A stretch of 64,000 nucleotides of DNA, taken from the NCBI GenBank assembly GCA_020226215.1, contig CM035234.1:46627275-46691274 (forward strand). The letters are read 5' to 3'. Positions 46,901 through 59,051 of the stretch are shown piece by piece. A program made the position numbers and the translations under genes. How positions within the stretch are numbered: the first letter of the stretch is position 1; each line of letters begins with the position of its first letter. This stretch comes from Sindora glabra (Eukaryota > Streptophyta > Magnoliopsida > Fabales > Fabaceae). The notes under the pieces are model-generated. The model did not search any database and was not told the origin of the DNA. It worked only from the letters and a program-made list of their open reading frames with translations.

Positions 46901-48644
46901 AGATCTAGTTTCCAGCACTAAGCTCAATCTTAGTATAGATTGCTTAATTCATAAATATATTAGTATAATAGTAAATTACAATGCAAGAAAACATGTTAGT
47001 AAATAAAATTGAAGTTTTTCTTTGATATACATACTCAGATCTATCAATCAAAGAAATATAATAGTATGATCCCAAGAATGCCTCCATCTTGTATATATTT
47101 TTAATGTTAAAAGTAGAATAAAGACATAATATAACTAAAAACATAAAGATTTATGGTAGGAAAGATGATCCAAGAACTTCGATCTACGGCCATTATTTAC
47201 TTTCAATAGCCATCTTCTTGCATATTTTAAGAGTTATATTGAAAATGTTAAGGGTGTGCAGTGACAGAAATTATTATAGAAATTTTACATAACGTTGATT
47301 AATTAGACAGATTTGTGGCAATGAAACAATTTACCATAAGCAATTGTTAGATCCATAGAAATAACATTGAAATAATCTTGCGAGACATCCCTTATTCACT
47401 ATTTTCTTGCTTATTCCTTTTGCAACCTTTTGTCCCTTTTCCACTTGCCTTTCATGACCTGGTCACCTTACAATGACCTTAATACCTTCATTGTTGATAG
47501 CTTTCCACCCTTCATCTTTCTGGCTTTTATCTACTTTCAATTTGCAACTCCTTCATCTAGGCTAGGCTAGATTGCACACTAGGCCCAAAGTCGTAAATAA
47601 AATTTATTATTTTATTAGAGTTATTATATAAATACTTTTCTTCTAATTTTCCTATATCTTACACGACCAAAGGATAAATCCAGTTCATTTATCTTAGTGG
47701 CGCATAGATGCACCACTTTGTCAGTGGTATATCTTAGTCATCACCTTTAAAAATGTGAGAATCATATACTTATACTAGTAGTTAGATTCAGACTTTTTAT
47801 ATGGAATATTGTATGAGAAGGATGAAAATTTCAAGAAGAAATGGTGTTTTTGTTGTTTGATACCTAAATCTTTTAAATTAGAGATAAGTTAACATAAGTC
47901 ATATAAAGTTAAACTGGGCATATAAATTTATATAGTGAAATTTGGGAAAATTACACTTGCAATGGTAATAAGCTAGGTTCAGGTAAATTCAAACATGAAA
48001 TCATTAAAGATCTATCATCCCAAACCCACTAAAGACTTAACTAATTTAGATTAAATTCTCTTTTCTTTCACTATCTTTTTGTGTTCCACAACTTAATATT
48101 GGACTTAACCTAATTAGGCATATAAGAAAGAACAATTCTTAAATATATGATATGCAACTAAGCAAGAATGTTGCATAAAGTTACTAATCAGTATAAATAA
48201 GCAAAGCATGCATAATCAACTATGATCTAAAATAAAATCCAATGCAAAAGACTCGCATTATAACATACAAATGATTAGCTAATTTTAGAAAAAGAAAAGA
48301 TATGTATGAATGGCATCTTCTCATTACATTTAGCATTATGATAAAAAAATGAAAGATTAAGATATGCAAATATTAAGTGACTAAATTCACAGTGAATATG
48401 ACAATTTTAAATTAAATTAAGGTTCAAATTAAAATTCAAACTATTAATAAATAACATCAAAACTTTGAAAAAAGAACAATACTGATATTTACTAGTTTGA
48501 TAGCAAAATAGTAGGAAAAACATAAAACTAGAAATGATATGTTTGAGAAAACTACTTGGATTTCTACCTCATCTTTTTGTGCTTCCTTTATAGCTTCCTT
48601 ATGCATTTCTTCTTCCACTATTCAAATACAAAATTACAAATGAA
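43915..48644 (+). repeat. Tandem duplication, copy B (with later LTR insertion)
   Basis: Direct copy of 40557-43914, expanded by the 1374-bp solo LTR at 44763-46136. The breakpoint words are AGTTGAATAAAG (left), AAATGAATAAAG (junction) and AAATGAACCACA (right end), sharing TGAA, a 4-bp microhomology. The LTR 3' boundary with TTAAG recurs at 46761/46762-46766. Confidence 0.95.
44763..46136 (-). mobile_element. Copia-type solo LTR, 1374 bp, inside copy B
   Basis: The empty site is present in copy A (GTGCAAGAGAACTCC). Copy B has TAAGA, then TGTTGGGATC...CACTAACA, then CAAGA, so the 5-bp target is CAAGA with one later C-to-T change. On the minus strand the LTR runs TGTTAGTGTATATGCCC to CGATCCCAACA, with a TATA-like CTATTTAAATAGGC near 45113-45126 in that orientation, which suggests the element was inserted on the minus strand. 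The opening matches the LTR at 36887. Confidence 0.9.
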
Positions 48645-50406
48645 CCACAAGCTTCAACTATAAACCCACTTCAATAATATATCAATAGAAATAGTTAAGC
48701 AAGAAATATAAATTGAGCTAACATGGCTTTTATGGTGCTCTAATACTTAAAATTTTTGGTAGAGCTAAAGTTTTTCCAATTAAAATCGCACTTTTGCCCT
48801 CCGTTTCTTTTTAAGTGTTTTTTCTATTAACAAGAAATAACTTTATCCTTACAAAAAGCTTTCCAATTCCAATAGTTTAGCTCTCCCCTTCGCCTCTTCT
48901 ACTTTTAATATGGAATGTAAGTCCTTAACTTTTCAACTCCATTTACCCATCATTTCCTTTAGTAGATGTTATTCTAATTCTTTATATTCTATTTCTCAAA
49001 TTTTTCCTATCTATTCATCAATCAACTCCTTTTTTAAGTTCTAGTCATTTTTATGCATTTCATTAACACTAAATGAGAAAAAGTTTGCTATTTTCAAACT
49101 CTATCTTTATAGAATTCATGTCTTAATGCTCTAAAATGTTTATTTTGCATAACCTATGACTTAAAGTTCCAAGCTTTAAGCAATGAAATATTAAATCTTC
49201 TAAACTTACTTTGCTTTCTATTACTTTAAACTTCCATTAGAGATTTTATAATAACTATTTTCTTCTTGGGCTTTTAGGAACTTCTTATCTACTAAGATAA
49301 AATTATCCTTATATGAATGCTTAGGCTTAAATTTGTGAAGTGTCACACTTTTTCTTCATGCATGGACTAGCTTTGATGTTGTTATTGCTAATGATAATGA
49401 TTATCCATCCATACGCTATCACAACGTTGTTGTTTAAGCCCTAAACCTATAATTTGTGTTAGTTATTCAATTACTAGAACAGTTAAACTTTACCTTGTGT
49501 TGGGTTTAGGTTTTTGTCTATCTTATATAGTTATAGTTAGTAAACTAATATGATGTGAGGATAATAATGCATCTAATCATTATATTAGAATTTTTGTCTG
49601 TTGTCTATTATTTAACATTTTCATAAGGGTTAAATGACTATGTGGAGTCAAATAAATCACAAATCATTAAGAAGATTACATTTATGCACTAGATGATTCA
49701 TAAACATGCAAATAATAATAGCTACATATGAAAAAAAAAAGAAAAGTAGAGTGAGCCTTACTTCACAAACTTCAACTTTTACTAGTATTTTCTATTTTTC
49801 AACTATATAGACATCAAGAAACTTAAGTGACTAAGCACCAAATACACCAATTTAAATAAATATAAAAAATAACAAAACCTTACTAGGATTTTTAGTTTTG
49901 ATTTGCAATGAATTTGCAAATAAAAGTAAGATAATGGGTTATTTAATATTCCTTTGCATCTAAAAAAATATCACATTACACTTTGATTCACCGCTAAACT
50001 AGAACATAAAATATGGGTCTAGTTCAAAATAAACAATCAAGAAAAATCTAACAAAGCCTATGTTTCAATAGCTTACCTAAATCAAAACTATGTGTGATAT
50101 TACTCAAGTTTAGTGATAAAGTGCAAAATAAAGTGCCAAATTGATGAAACCTTAGATTAACTTGAATCAATAAAGGTTTTGTTAAGTTAGCTATGAAAAA
50201 TACTTAGGCATAAAGGTTTAATACAAGAAAGGAAGTTTTAGGTATCTAATAAACCCACTATTTACTTTAAATTTTGCTGGTAAAATATGAACTCAAACAG
50301 ATAAAAATATGTCTCTTATAAATAAAACCCATTAGGTATAATACCCAATGGATTTGAAAAGACCCTTTAAGTTTAGGTTTCCTTGCCATCCCTAAACCAC
50401 ATGATT
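48645..50406. other. AT-rich intergenic DNA
   Basis: No coding motif, terminal repeat or RNA gene recognised between the tandem duplication and the Athila-like LTR. Confidence 0.55.
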
Positions 50407-51883
50407 TGCAAAATATTTTATATATTATTTTCTCCTATATTTTGACTCTTAGGTTGTTACATGTGCTCAGTTTTGTGAAATTAGTCTTATTTTGTCATTA
50501 GATTATGATTTTGCAATGATATTGAATTATTTAGCTAATATTGGATTTTGATATTATTTTAGATTTTTTTGCAATAACATGAGTTAAAAAGGTCCAATTT
50601 GGGTGATATTTATAGCATTGGAAAGTTAAGAGGAAGTTCCAGATTTTTTAGTTTTTTTTAAAACCTAATTTAGATGTTTGGAGGTTCATATACAGCCAAA
50701 AAAAAATAAAGTATTGTTATCCAATTTAACCTAATCCTAGATTTTAGGCAATATTTAGAGCTTTAAAAGTCAAAATAAGTTCAATCCAAAGTTAGATTAG
50801 ATCTAACCTAACAAGTTTCATGTTTAAAATCAATAAAATTACTCTATTTGGATAATTAAACATTACTTAAAAGTTAACCTATATGAATTTAATACTATAA
50901 ACTCTTGTAGTAATTTAGTTTTTAAATTAGGTTTCGAGCTTCCAAATTAAGTAAAGCCCTATTTATTGTAACTTTAAAAGGTATTTCAACTTGGTCCAAT
51001 AGGTTTTTCTATTTAGAAGGTCAGATATAATTAGGTTTTATGCCTCTAAAGGCTATACACTAGCAGTAGGTAACTTTCTCCTCTTTTCTAAGTTTCCTAT
51101 GTAAACCACCATTGATGGATAGTTTCTTTTGGAAGTCCAAGAAATTATCATTCTAATTTAAGTTTAATTTCAAGAATCTACTCTTTAATTATTTTATAAA
51201 TTTGATTATCTTTTAGTTTTCTATTCTTATTATGAATGACTGCTTAGATAATTTATTAAGTATAAGGGGTTATTTGATTATATTTTATAGTTTATAGCTA
51301 AATAGTTAATCACAATTAATTCTTACTTGTAGTTTAGTTGTATTTGATTGAGATTAGTAGTAATTGAGCTTTAGTGATTTGATGCTTAAGTGAATCATTA
51401 GTTACTTAAGTAAACCAAAGAACAGACTTAGTAATTGTTGCTTGTAGAATTGTTAAGTTTAGCTTTAACATGATTCTAATTGATTAAAATTATAATTAAT
51501 TTAATTTAGGCACTTGTTTAGAATTAAATTAGTAATGGAAGATTGATCGATCACTTATTTCAATTAGTTTACATATGAATTTACATGTTTACAATTGGCT
51601 TCAAGGTATTCGTAGGCTAAGTAATCAAATTATGAGTAAATTCATTGAATGTTGATGATAAATTTGAAAATTAGAATGAGAATTCATTTGGATTAGATTT
51701 TCATATTTTGCTAGTTTCAAATTAATTCTGCTTTCAACTATTTCATTTAAATTGCTATTGAAAACCAGCTCGTTTTACATTTTTTTTCACTAATTGACTT
51801 TTATTCCCTTAGTTCAACCTGGAATCATCTTTGCTACATGTTTGAGTAAGTTCAATAATTAGTTTTGATATGAACAACATGCA
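50407..51883 (+). repeat. 5' LTR of element 8
   Basis: TGCAAAATATTTTATATATT to AACAACATGCA. Homologous along its length with 55658-58584 once the inserted LTR is removed; shared wording includes GAGGTTCATATA, TAGGTTTT...CCTCTAAAGGC and TCACTAATTGACTT. The ends are set by where the copies stop matching, so they are approximate. Confidence 0.7.
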
Positions 51884-52544
51884 TTAAAATTTTAGTGCTA
51901 TTATTAGAGATTAGATTGATCAATTTATAATCCTTTTTGCTTAATATTTGACTTTTTTCTATTCAATTTTTAATGTTTTTCAAGCTTGTTAATGGTGTCA
52001 TGTAACACAATTCACTAGGTAATTTGAGAATGAAACTTTCCATTCTATGGTTTTTTTTAGTGTTTTAAGCAAAATTAATGGCTATACCTTTAGCCTTAGC
52101 ATTTTTTAGCCATATTCTAGCATTTTAATAGGTTTTTGAATTGTTTAATATTTTTTTCATTTTTCTCATTTTTTTCTTTTATACTTTCACTATGTTTTTG
52201 TTATTTTTAATCTTTAACTCATTCTTTTTATGTTTTTATATTGAATATTGATCTTGAAGTTAAGAAAACCTTCTATAATTATAAAGATTACATAAGGTTA
52301 AATTTATGAATATAGCTGTGAATTATAAAACTTTAAGAAGCTTTGCTACTCTAAAATTGAATTCTTAGTCTTATTGCATTGAATACCTTGAATAAGATGT
52401 TAATTTTGAGCTTAAATTTGGTTTCGTGCATTTGTTACCTACTTTTTATGGCCTTTTAAGAGAATATACACAAAAACACCTTAAGGAATTTTATATAGTT
52501 TGCTTTACCATGAAACTTCTAAGAATCACAAAAGAGCAAATTAA

Positions 52545-53330
52545 GCTGGGAGCCTTTTCTTTTTCCTTGGCAAATTCAACAAAGCACTAGCTATATTACC
52601 TTCCTTTTGGTTTGATTAACATATGCATGAAATGCAAAGGCTTTTCCTTGAAAAATACTTCCTTGCTTCTTGAGTTGCAAGTATAAAAAAAGAAATTTAT
52701 AGAACCTAGTAATTTAATAATAAATTTTTATATGAATACAGGAAAGATTCAAAAAGCTATATGCAAGCTATCCTTATCATTAAATCAATTATCCAGCTCT
52801 TATCCAATTTTTCTATGAAAATTTATTACTATTGGATAGTTGTATGATTGATGCTATAAGTGGTGAAGCTTTAATTGATAAAATTCTAAAAGTTGTAAAA
52901 ATCTTATTGCAAATATGGCAATAAATTCTCAATAATTTGGCATTGGAAATAATTTTGAACCTAAACTAATAAATGATGTTGCTACATCTAGTATAGAATA
53001 ATAGCTAGCAAACTTAAAGTTTCTTGTTAAGCAACTAGTTGTGAATCAAATGTAAATTACAAAAGTGTGTAGCATAGTTTCTACTTTTGGCCATGCTATT
53101 GACATGTTCCCCACCTTTTAAGTGGATGAATCTTTTAAATTAGTAAATATCATGGCAAGCAAAAAAAATCTAGAGACTCAAGTAATCTAACATTTAACAT
53201 CTATTAACAAGTTAGATAGCCAATTTTCAAGCATGTTGCACTTTTCCTTCTAACTAATGGTAAACTCTAAAGAAGATATTAATGTCATTGTACTTAAAAA
53301 TGGCAAGGAAGTTGAGCCTACTATATGATC
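52545..53330 (+). pseudogene. gag of element 8 (Retrotrans_gag type, decayed)
   Basis: With frame changes one can read YLPFGLINICM and then FKKLYASYP near 52750, followed by LIQFFYENLLLLDSCMIDAI and SGEALIDKI (52797-52890). These fit Athila/Tat gag (the W..F..L...CPHH...Q...FY..L.......ID...GG....K pattern). Further on are CSIVSTFGHAIDMFPTF-like wording (53063-53118) and VIVLKNGKEVE (53285-53317), the counterpart of the AITLRSGK motif. No stop-free frame. Confidence 0.72.
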
Positions 53331-54000
53331 TCAACCCAAGGTAGCAAAGGGACAAGAGAACTAACAAAGGAACTAAGTCTTCCATTCATTTTTCTACTTT
53401 TCCTCTGCCTCTTCCTTGTAGACTCGTTTCTTCTAAGAAAGAAATTGATAAAAAATGGATTTTTTTATACTTTTAGGAAAGTAAAAGTAAACATGTCTCT
53501 TGTAGATTTGATTAAGCAAATTCCTAGGTATGTAAACTTCTTTACAGAATTATGCATTAAAAAGAGAAAATTAAGAAGCAATGAAAAGAAAGTAAATATA
53601 AAAGAGAATATGTCCATGATCATTTAAAAAAATTACTAAGAAAATATAAGAATTCAAGCATATTCACTATCCCATGTCTCAAAGGCACAAGTGGAATTGA
53701 GCATGCAATGTTAAACTTGGTTGCTTTAATTAATGTTATGCCTTTTTCTATTTTCAAATTTTGAAATTAGGTCTTTTGAAACAAAATTGTGCAATTATGC
53801 GGTCATGGGTGTGATTAAAGATATTTTGGTACAAGTGAATGGCCTAATCTTTCTAATTGATTTTTATATTTTAACCATAAAAAATGAGAATACAAAAAAT
53901 TGAACTCTAATCATTCTAAGGAAGCCCTTCCTAAAAACTATTGAAATTTCAATTAATGTTTGAGATAGAGCATTGTCCATGGAATTTGATAGCTAAATAG
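53325..54000 (+). pseudogene. Protease region of element 8 (decayed)
   Basis: IPRYVNFFTELCIKKRKLRS (53520-53580) matches the MP.YVKF.K.IL..KRK. motif ahead of Athila/Tat protease. NSSIFTIPC-like and LVALINVMPFSIFK-like wording near 53650-53760 corresponds to the GASINLMP active-site neighbourhood, here LVALINVMP with no D-x-G triad. VIKDILVQVNGLIF at about 53810 follows as expected. Stops throughout; the protease could not be active. Confidence 0.68.
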
Positions 54001-55757
54001 CACAATTTATTATTTATTAGGAAAAAGAAGTGTTTTTTATGATTATTTTATTCTTCTAATTAACATAGTCGATTTCTTAGAATAGGATGATTTGAATTAA
54101 ACAAGAAGAATAATTTAAGAACAATGCTTAGAGAAAGTTTGTTTAATAACTTAGATTTTGAATAGTATCTCTTACAAGACCACTTGAAGCTTGGTGCTTC
54201 AAATGTAAATGAGGCATTAATTTATGAATTGAAGCTAGATTGAAATAACACTGCAACATTGCTCAAGACATTAAAGAAATGTGCTTCTTACGAGGAAACC
54301 TAAATGTTTTCATATTGACATTATATTTCCTTTCTCTTTTATTTTATTTTACCATTACTTTTCTATATTCATAGGATTTACATTAAGGATAATATAAAAT
54401 TTAAGTATAGGGGAGACTTTTAGGATTTCTTTCATGTTTTTCTTTTAATGCTCTTATTTTAAAAATAAATAAATAAAAAGGTGCTTTTTACTTGTTTTTA
54501 GGTAGGAATCAATTGAATTTAATATATTCATAACATGATTGAATGAATTGTCTTACTTTTTCAAATTAATTAGTATAATAACGGATTTTGATTTGGTATA
54601 TTGAATTCTATTGCATGCTTTACCTTAAGAGATTTTAAGCCTTTGTTGAAAATTTATGCTATCTTTTCTCCTTTTTTATGTGATATTCTTCCTTGAAATT
54701 TATTTCTCTAAAACTTTAATTCTTTTTAAGATTACATTTGCATGTACATGCATAAATATAAGAAAGTTTTTTTTTTTTTGTATGAGCTAGTGCTAAATAA
54801 GTGATCTTGGAATCTTATCTTTGTTAAGCCCCCTTTAAGCTTAATTATCTTTCTTTGATATTTACCTCATTAACATATTTTCCAATGAAAAGTAAGTACC
54901 TTTACTTAACTTTAAGGATTATTAGAGCATTTCGAATCTTTATGAGAGAGGTTCTTAAATAAGTGTAAAGGATGTGTGCTATGAAAAACATCATTAACTT
55001 CAATTTCAAGATTTGGTTAAATGAAAAATGAAAAGAAAGAAAAAGAAGAAGAAAAAAAAAGGAAAAAATGATGAAAATTTAAAAAGAAGAGAAAAAAAGG
55101 AAAAATGAAAGAAGTTAATGAGTATTTGGAATAAAATTTAGGGTGTTGTATTGAGTTATCATTATTCATAAACTGATCATATGGTTATGTTTTAAGTGCT
55201 TTATTAATTTCTTAAAATTTTACCCCTTTCATATCTCCAACTTTCCTTCCCTTTCTCTAAAGCGGATTACAACTTTTAATAAGTCCTTTTAATTTTTGTG
55301 TACATGTAATTTGAATAGTGGAGATTACATGATAAGAAAGCTCATGGTAGGGCATTTTCATGGAATAAGTTTAAATGAAATATTAGCGTTATACAATTGA
55401 GATATAAAGAGTAAGTTTTTATGAGGGTCTACTAATTCGACCTATCCTTTTTTAATGAAGTTGCTAAATTGATTAGCTTTAGGTTTGTCACAATTTTTAT
55501 TCATGATGTGCTTGATTCTTGAGGGTTTTCATTATATTTTTGCTTATAAATTTGATGATCGTAAAGTCATTAGAGAATGGGTCTTTTGTTCTTTGGTTTT
55601 AAATAAAGTTATGTTTACTTAAAGATGTGTAAAAACTAAATATGAGGGAATTTAATCTGTAAAATATTTTCTATATTGTTTTTTCCTATATTTTAACTTT
55701 TAAGATGGTATATGTGCTCAATTTGGTGAAAATGGTCTTGTTTTGTCATTAGGTCAT

Positions 55758-57239
55758 TGATAAATGCACAAATACACCTAAATTCTATGTGTTTCATCAC
55801 TTATTTACTTAGTATTTTGTGCAAATTAATTGAAAAAGATAATTAGATGTTCGATATTTTATTTTCAGGCTTTGAAAGGACACATTTGAGCATTAGAAAA
55901 GGATTCGGAGGCAAAACTATGCAAATTGTGAAGAATCGAAGCAAATTTGCTCACCTGACAAAGAACATGGGGTATGGGAACCCCGTGTTAAGGGTCGTGT
56001 ACCATTCTGGAATGCTTCGAGACTTCACTGAGCTTTTTAGAGAAGAACACGGGGGTAAACACGGTCTGTGTCATACCCCGTGTATCATACTGCCCTTCGC
56101 TTCTGAGGTAAACACGGGGGGTGTCACACCCCGTGTAACATGCTGGTCAGCCTTCGTTGAAAAACATGGGGTACAACATGGGCCGTGTCATACCCCGTGT
56201 ACATTACTGCTTGGCATTTCAGAGAAGAACACGGGACGTGTCGCACATCGTGTATCGTGCTGCTTAACTTTTGCTGAGAAACACGAGGTATAACACAGGC
56301 CGTGTTGGACCCCGTGTACATCACCAATATAAGTTTTGTGCGAAATTTTGAAAAAGGGAAGAGGAGAAACCAAGAATTAACAAGGAGAGCTGCTGGGAGA
56401 AACCCTAGGAGAGATCCAAACTCACCAAGGGCACCTTCTAACGTGGAATCAAGCAAGAAATTGAAGATTCAAGCAAGAAATTTGTAGATCTTCATGAATT
56501 GTTTGACTTTCCTCTCTGTTTTCTAGTTTTCTTCTGATTTTGTAATGTTTTCACACTAAACCCTTGTGCTCAGCTTGGGTGAACTTGTTCATGGATTTAT
56601 GGATTTAAATTTTATATAATCTAGCTTGATTTACTGTTAATTTATGATTTGATTATGCTGTTTGTGCTGGAACAAACCAATATATCCTGAATATTGGATT
56701 TGTGTTATGGATTAATTGATTCTAGGTTGAAATGACTAATTAATTAATCGAACCTTGCATGATCATTGGGAATATTAATTAGACTTAGGAATTAAGCTAA
56801 TTGGATTCTTTTGCACAGGATGAAATGTCCAAGAATGGATTCTAAAGCAATGTTAATGCAACCTAGATGAGTGATTACTAGAGTAATTCTGGGCACTTAA
56901 TCTTTTGGTTAGTAGCTAGTAGCCTTGCAATGAGGTATAGCTTAATTTAGGTAATCCAGCAATCTTAATTGACAGTAAACCAAGTTAGAGGATTATATTC
57001 ATTCCATAATGAAATGTACAAGAGAACCTTAAGCTGAGTACGCTTTCATTTCATTGAATTAAACCTTATTTTTATAGCTAAACTCTGTTTTACATTTCAC
57101 TCTTGATTCCTAAAATCAATCGATACACCTAGATAATTTTACTTGAGATTTGTTAGTATTCAATGTGCAATCCCTGTGGAGACGATAATATTTTATACTA
57201 TAACTCGACTTAACCCGTGCACTTGCGGGATTGTGGTCA
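55758..57239 (+). mobile_element. Gypsy-type solo LTR, 1482 bp, GTCAT target duplication
   Basis: TGATAAATGCAC to GGGATTGTGGTCA, flanked by perfect GTCAT at 55753-55757 and 57240-57244. The uninterrupted site can be seen in the homologous LTR near 50499. The closing wording (CGACTTAACCCGTGCACTTGCGGG) is typical of Athila/Tat-group LTR ends. It carries a palindromic GC-richer minisatellite (55966-56330). Confidence 0.93.
55966..56330. repeat. Palindromic ACACGGGG...CCCCGTGT minisatellite in solo LTR
   Basis: About six imperfect units of the form CACGGG(G)-about 20 nt-CCCCGTG, roughly 60-70 bp apart, separated by AGCTTTTTAGAGAAGAA-like or CTTCGTTGAGAAA-like spacers. The arms can pair as short GC-rich hairpins. 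Open frames across it are repeat by-products. Confidence 0.85.
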
Positions 57240-58584
57240 GTCATGATTCTACAATGACATTAAATTAGTTTATTAATATCGAATTTTGACATTATTTTAG
57301 ATTTTTGGAAATAACTTGAGTTATAGGGATTTGATTTAGGTGATTTTTATGGCTATAGAAAAGCTAAGAAGAAGTGGTACAATTTTTATGTTTTGGTTAA
57401 AACCTACTTTAGTCATTTGGAGGTTCATATATGACTGAGAAGAAGAGTTAGTGATGCTATACAATTTGATCCAATCTCAGTGGGTCATATATAGAGCTCT
57501 AGGAATCATAATAAGTTCAAATCAATGCCTAAAGTTAGCTTAGATCCATCCTCATAACTTTCATGTCTAAGGATTAGTGAAATTATGTTGTTTTAATGGT
57601 CAAATATTAGCTAGAAGTTAAATTATGGAGATTTACTACTATATACTCTTATATTTTGGTTTATAATTTAGGTTCTAAGATTCCAAATTAAGTAAGACCC
57701 TATTCATTATAACCTTAAGAGGCAACTTAACTTAGCCTAGTAGGTTTTTTTCCTTAGAAGGTTAGATATAATTAGGTTTAATACCTCTAAAGGCAATATA
57801 CTAGTAATAGATAGCTTTCTCCTTTGTCCTAAGCTTCTTTTGACTATTTAAGGGGTTATCATTTCAATTTTGGTTTAATTTCAAAACTTGGCTTTTTAAT
57901 TTTTTTTTATGATTCTATTATCATTTTTTTTAGCTCTTGTTGTGAATGATTACTTAGAAATTTTGCTAAATACAATTGCTTAGCTAATTTTCTCTTATAG
58001 TTTATAGCTAAATGATTAATTACAATTAACTCTCACTTATAGGTTAGTTATAAGATTGAGATCAGTAGCAATTAGGCTTTGGTGATTTGATACTTGAGTA
58101 AATCATTAGTTGTTTATGAAAAATAGAGAAAGAATTTTATAATTGTTAATTATGAAATTGTTAGATTAACTTGGTTCCAAATGCTTGAAACTATTATTAA
58201 TTTTATTTAACTACATGTTTTGAATTGATTTAGTAATAGGAGATTGATTGGTTGCTTGTTCTAGTTAATTTGCATTAGGAACTTGTATGTTTACTACTAA
58301 CTTCGAGGCATTCATAGGTTAAGTAATTAAATTATGAGTAAATTTGTTAAGCATCGAAGATAAATTTAAAAATTGATATGTGAATTCCCTTTGATTAGAT
58401 TTTCATATTCTATTAGTTTCAATTTAATTTTGCATTCAATTGTTTCATTTAAATTACTATTGAAACCTTTTTTGTTTATATTTTATTTTCACTAATTGAC
58501 TTCTATTTCTTTGGGTTTGACCTAGACTCACCTATACTACATTTTTAAGTTAGTTTAGTAAATAATTTTTGTGTGAGCAATGCA

Positions 58585-59046
58585 TATCACCACACTAGCT
58601 TAGATTATGATAAATGAGCCAAGACATAATGAATGAAACAAAGGATAAAAACTTTCCAGTACTGGGCATAAAATGTGTACTAGTTACCTTTTTTTAGCAT
58701 AACTTAAACTATGAATATGCAAATTAACTTTTACAATTATAATATTTTTAAAATGATATTTTTATTTTAAATAGCTTATTTTGAACTCTAGGAATTTAAA
58801 GAAAGGAAATTAGTAAATTATTAAAATGGATTGCGTAAAAGATGATGGTTTTTGAAGCCATACATAGCAACAAGGCTAGCAAATCTATTTATAATAGAAA
58901 ATAGGCTATAATAAAATTAATACTCATATAGGCCCATAAGCCCATAACTTATACTAATCACCTACTAACATTACCCATCAAATTGGAACATAGATATCAA
59001 ACATATCTACCTTGTTACAAACATCTTAAACTTGTTTTCCTAGGAG
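58585..59046. other. AT-rich spacer
   Basis: No recognised feature between the 3' LTR of element 8 and the next solo LTR target site. Confidence 0.5.
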
Positions 59047-59051
59047 AGTTT

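Larger units (their letters stand above)
50407..58584 (+). mobile_element. Athila/Tat-like Ty3/gypsy derivative with gag-protease only (element 8)
   Basis: LTR-like repeats at 50407-51883 and 55658-58584 (the latter split by a solo LTR) bracket 3.8 kb. The interior holds a decayed gag and protease region and, after a purine tract with GGGGAGAC near 54409, a long 3' untranslated zone with an A/G-rich stretch (55018-55105), an arrangement seen in Athila/Tat elements. No RT, RNase H or integrase motif is visible, so it looks like an internally deleted or gag-only (TR-GAG-type) non-autonomous derivative. No matching target duplication was found (TGATT versus TATCA). Confidence 0.72.
55658..58584 (+). 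repeat. 3' LTR of element 8, split by a solo LTR
   Basis: TGTAAAATATTTTCTATATT to GAGCAATGCA. Net length without the 55758-57239 insertion and its duplicated target is about 1440 bp, close to the 1477-bp 5' copy. Confidence 0.7.

Noticed and set aside
42205..47144. 66-codon frame conserved between 42205-42405 and 46944-47144
   Set aside because: Conservation comes from the tandem duplication, not from selection; no domain.
50402..58589. Target-site duplication for element 8
   Set aside because: TGATT on the left and TATCA on the right do not match; LTR ends may be slightly off or decayed.
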